Assembly (NCBI GenBank): GCA_944377485.1
Contig: CALWFB010000009.1
Coordinates: 1 to 35,052 of the forward strand
Direction of reading: 5' to 3'
Source of the DNA: an uncultured Clostridia bacterium
GTDB taxonomy: Bacteria > Bacillota > Clostridia > Christensenellales > UBA1242
DNA length: 35,052 nt
The translations under genes and the position numbers were made by a program. Positions 34,592-35,052 of this stretch are shown in pieces. The notes below the pieces were generated by a model, which saw only the letters and a program-made list of their open reading frames with translations, ran no database searches and was not told where the DNA came from. Numbering within the stretch: the stretch's first letter is position 1; every line of letters begins with the position of its first letter.

Positions 34592-34619
34592 ATTATATCA
34601 CATAATCAAAAATTGTCAA
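34592..34619 (-). promoter_or_regulatory. Sigma-A promoter of the 33973-33945 gene pair
   Basis: -35 TTGACA (34614-34619), 16-base spacer, -10 TATAAT (34592-34597). It decides the start of the downstream gene, as the first in-frame ATG would precede the transcript. Confidence 0.85.
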
Positions 34620-34683
34620 TATTTAACTAAATTTAATATTTTTATATTATCAAAAAATATTAATTATCACACTAAAAATATGA

Positions 34684-34716
34684 AAATAAAAAAAACACAG
34701 TGGGTTAGACTGTGTT
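34684..34716 (-). terminator. Terminator downstream of the 16S rRNA gene
   Basis: Minus strand stem AACACAGT/ACTGTGTT (loop about 7 bases) followed by an eight-T run, about 130 bases after the 16S 3' end. No 23S, tRNA or 5S gene lies between or beyond it. Confidence 0.8.
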
Positions 34717-34842
34717 CTTTAATATTTATATCCTAATAATAGGTACTCGTTTTTTATTTTTATTTTATTTAAGAGTGTTCATTCACTCTACACTCAATGA
34801 CAATCTATTGATTATCAAAGTCGACTTTAAAGATTACTCTTT

Positions 34843-35052
<210 letters not shown>

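Overview
The window is AT-rich and mostly coded on the minus strand. It comes from a spore-forming Firmicute, shown by sigma-G, sigma-E and the pro-sigma-E protease SpoIIGA. Together with a BspA-type leucine-rich-repeat protein and the very low GC, this suggests an uncultured gut-type clostridial lineage; that placement is inference. Most genes carry clear AGGAG ribosome sites that match the 16S 3' end seen at the right edge. Several promoter-proximal genes instead have no leader.

Layout. (1) 1-8748: an accessory island holding an open-ended winged-helix protein gene and a two-gene operon. The operon encodes a 1,007-residue protein of unknown function and a 1,578-residue SF2 helicase with a C-terminal DUF1998-type cysteine cluster, like helicases of Druantia, Dpd and DISARM defence systems. 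The island ends at the 3' part of a tRNA-Lys(CUU) gene (9091-9135), the usual scar of integration into a tRNA gene. (2) 9213-15621: a four-gene envelope operon (small membrane proteins, a LURP-one/YxjI-like protein, a 752-residue lipoprotein), then a GT8 glycosyltransferase and cardiolipin synthase. (3) 15773-15847: tRNA-Gln(CUG). (4) 15933-24705: a compact, intact phage head and packaging cassette in P22-like order (TerL, TerS-like, small zinc protein, portal, scaffold, coat, two connectors, gp10-like tail stabiliser), followed by a phi-LC3-type holin with an unusual acidic tail. No integrase, tail fibre, spike, ejection protein, replication gene or endolysin is seen. (5) 24790-30721: a divergent SH3/TM protein, a sigma-like late regulator, a tandem-OB single-stranded-DNA-binding protein, a PdaB-like deacetylase, a zinc-ribbon protein, then sigG and, divergently, spoIIGA-sigE. 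(6) 30773-34557: the LRR protein and two unknown genes. (7) 34844-35052: the 3' end of a 16S rRNA gene that is not followed by 23S.

The most interesting feature is the head-only phage cassette beside sporulation genes. Every packaging and capsid component looks intact, but nothing needed for a tailed, integrating phage is present. The regulator next to it has a strong sigma-A promoter with a Spo0A-box sequence in its spacer. A working hypothesis, inference only, is a domesticated DNA-packaging particle (gene-transfer-agent-like or a sporulation-linked capsid) released by the holin or by mother-cell lysis. A decayed prophage or a satellite is the main alternative.
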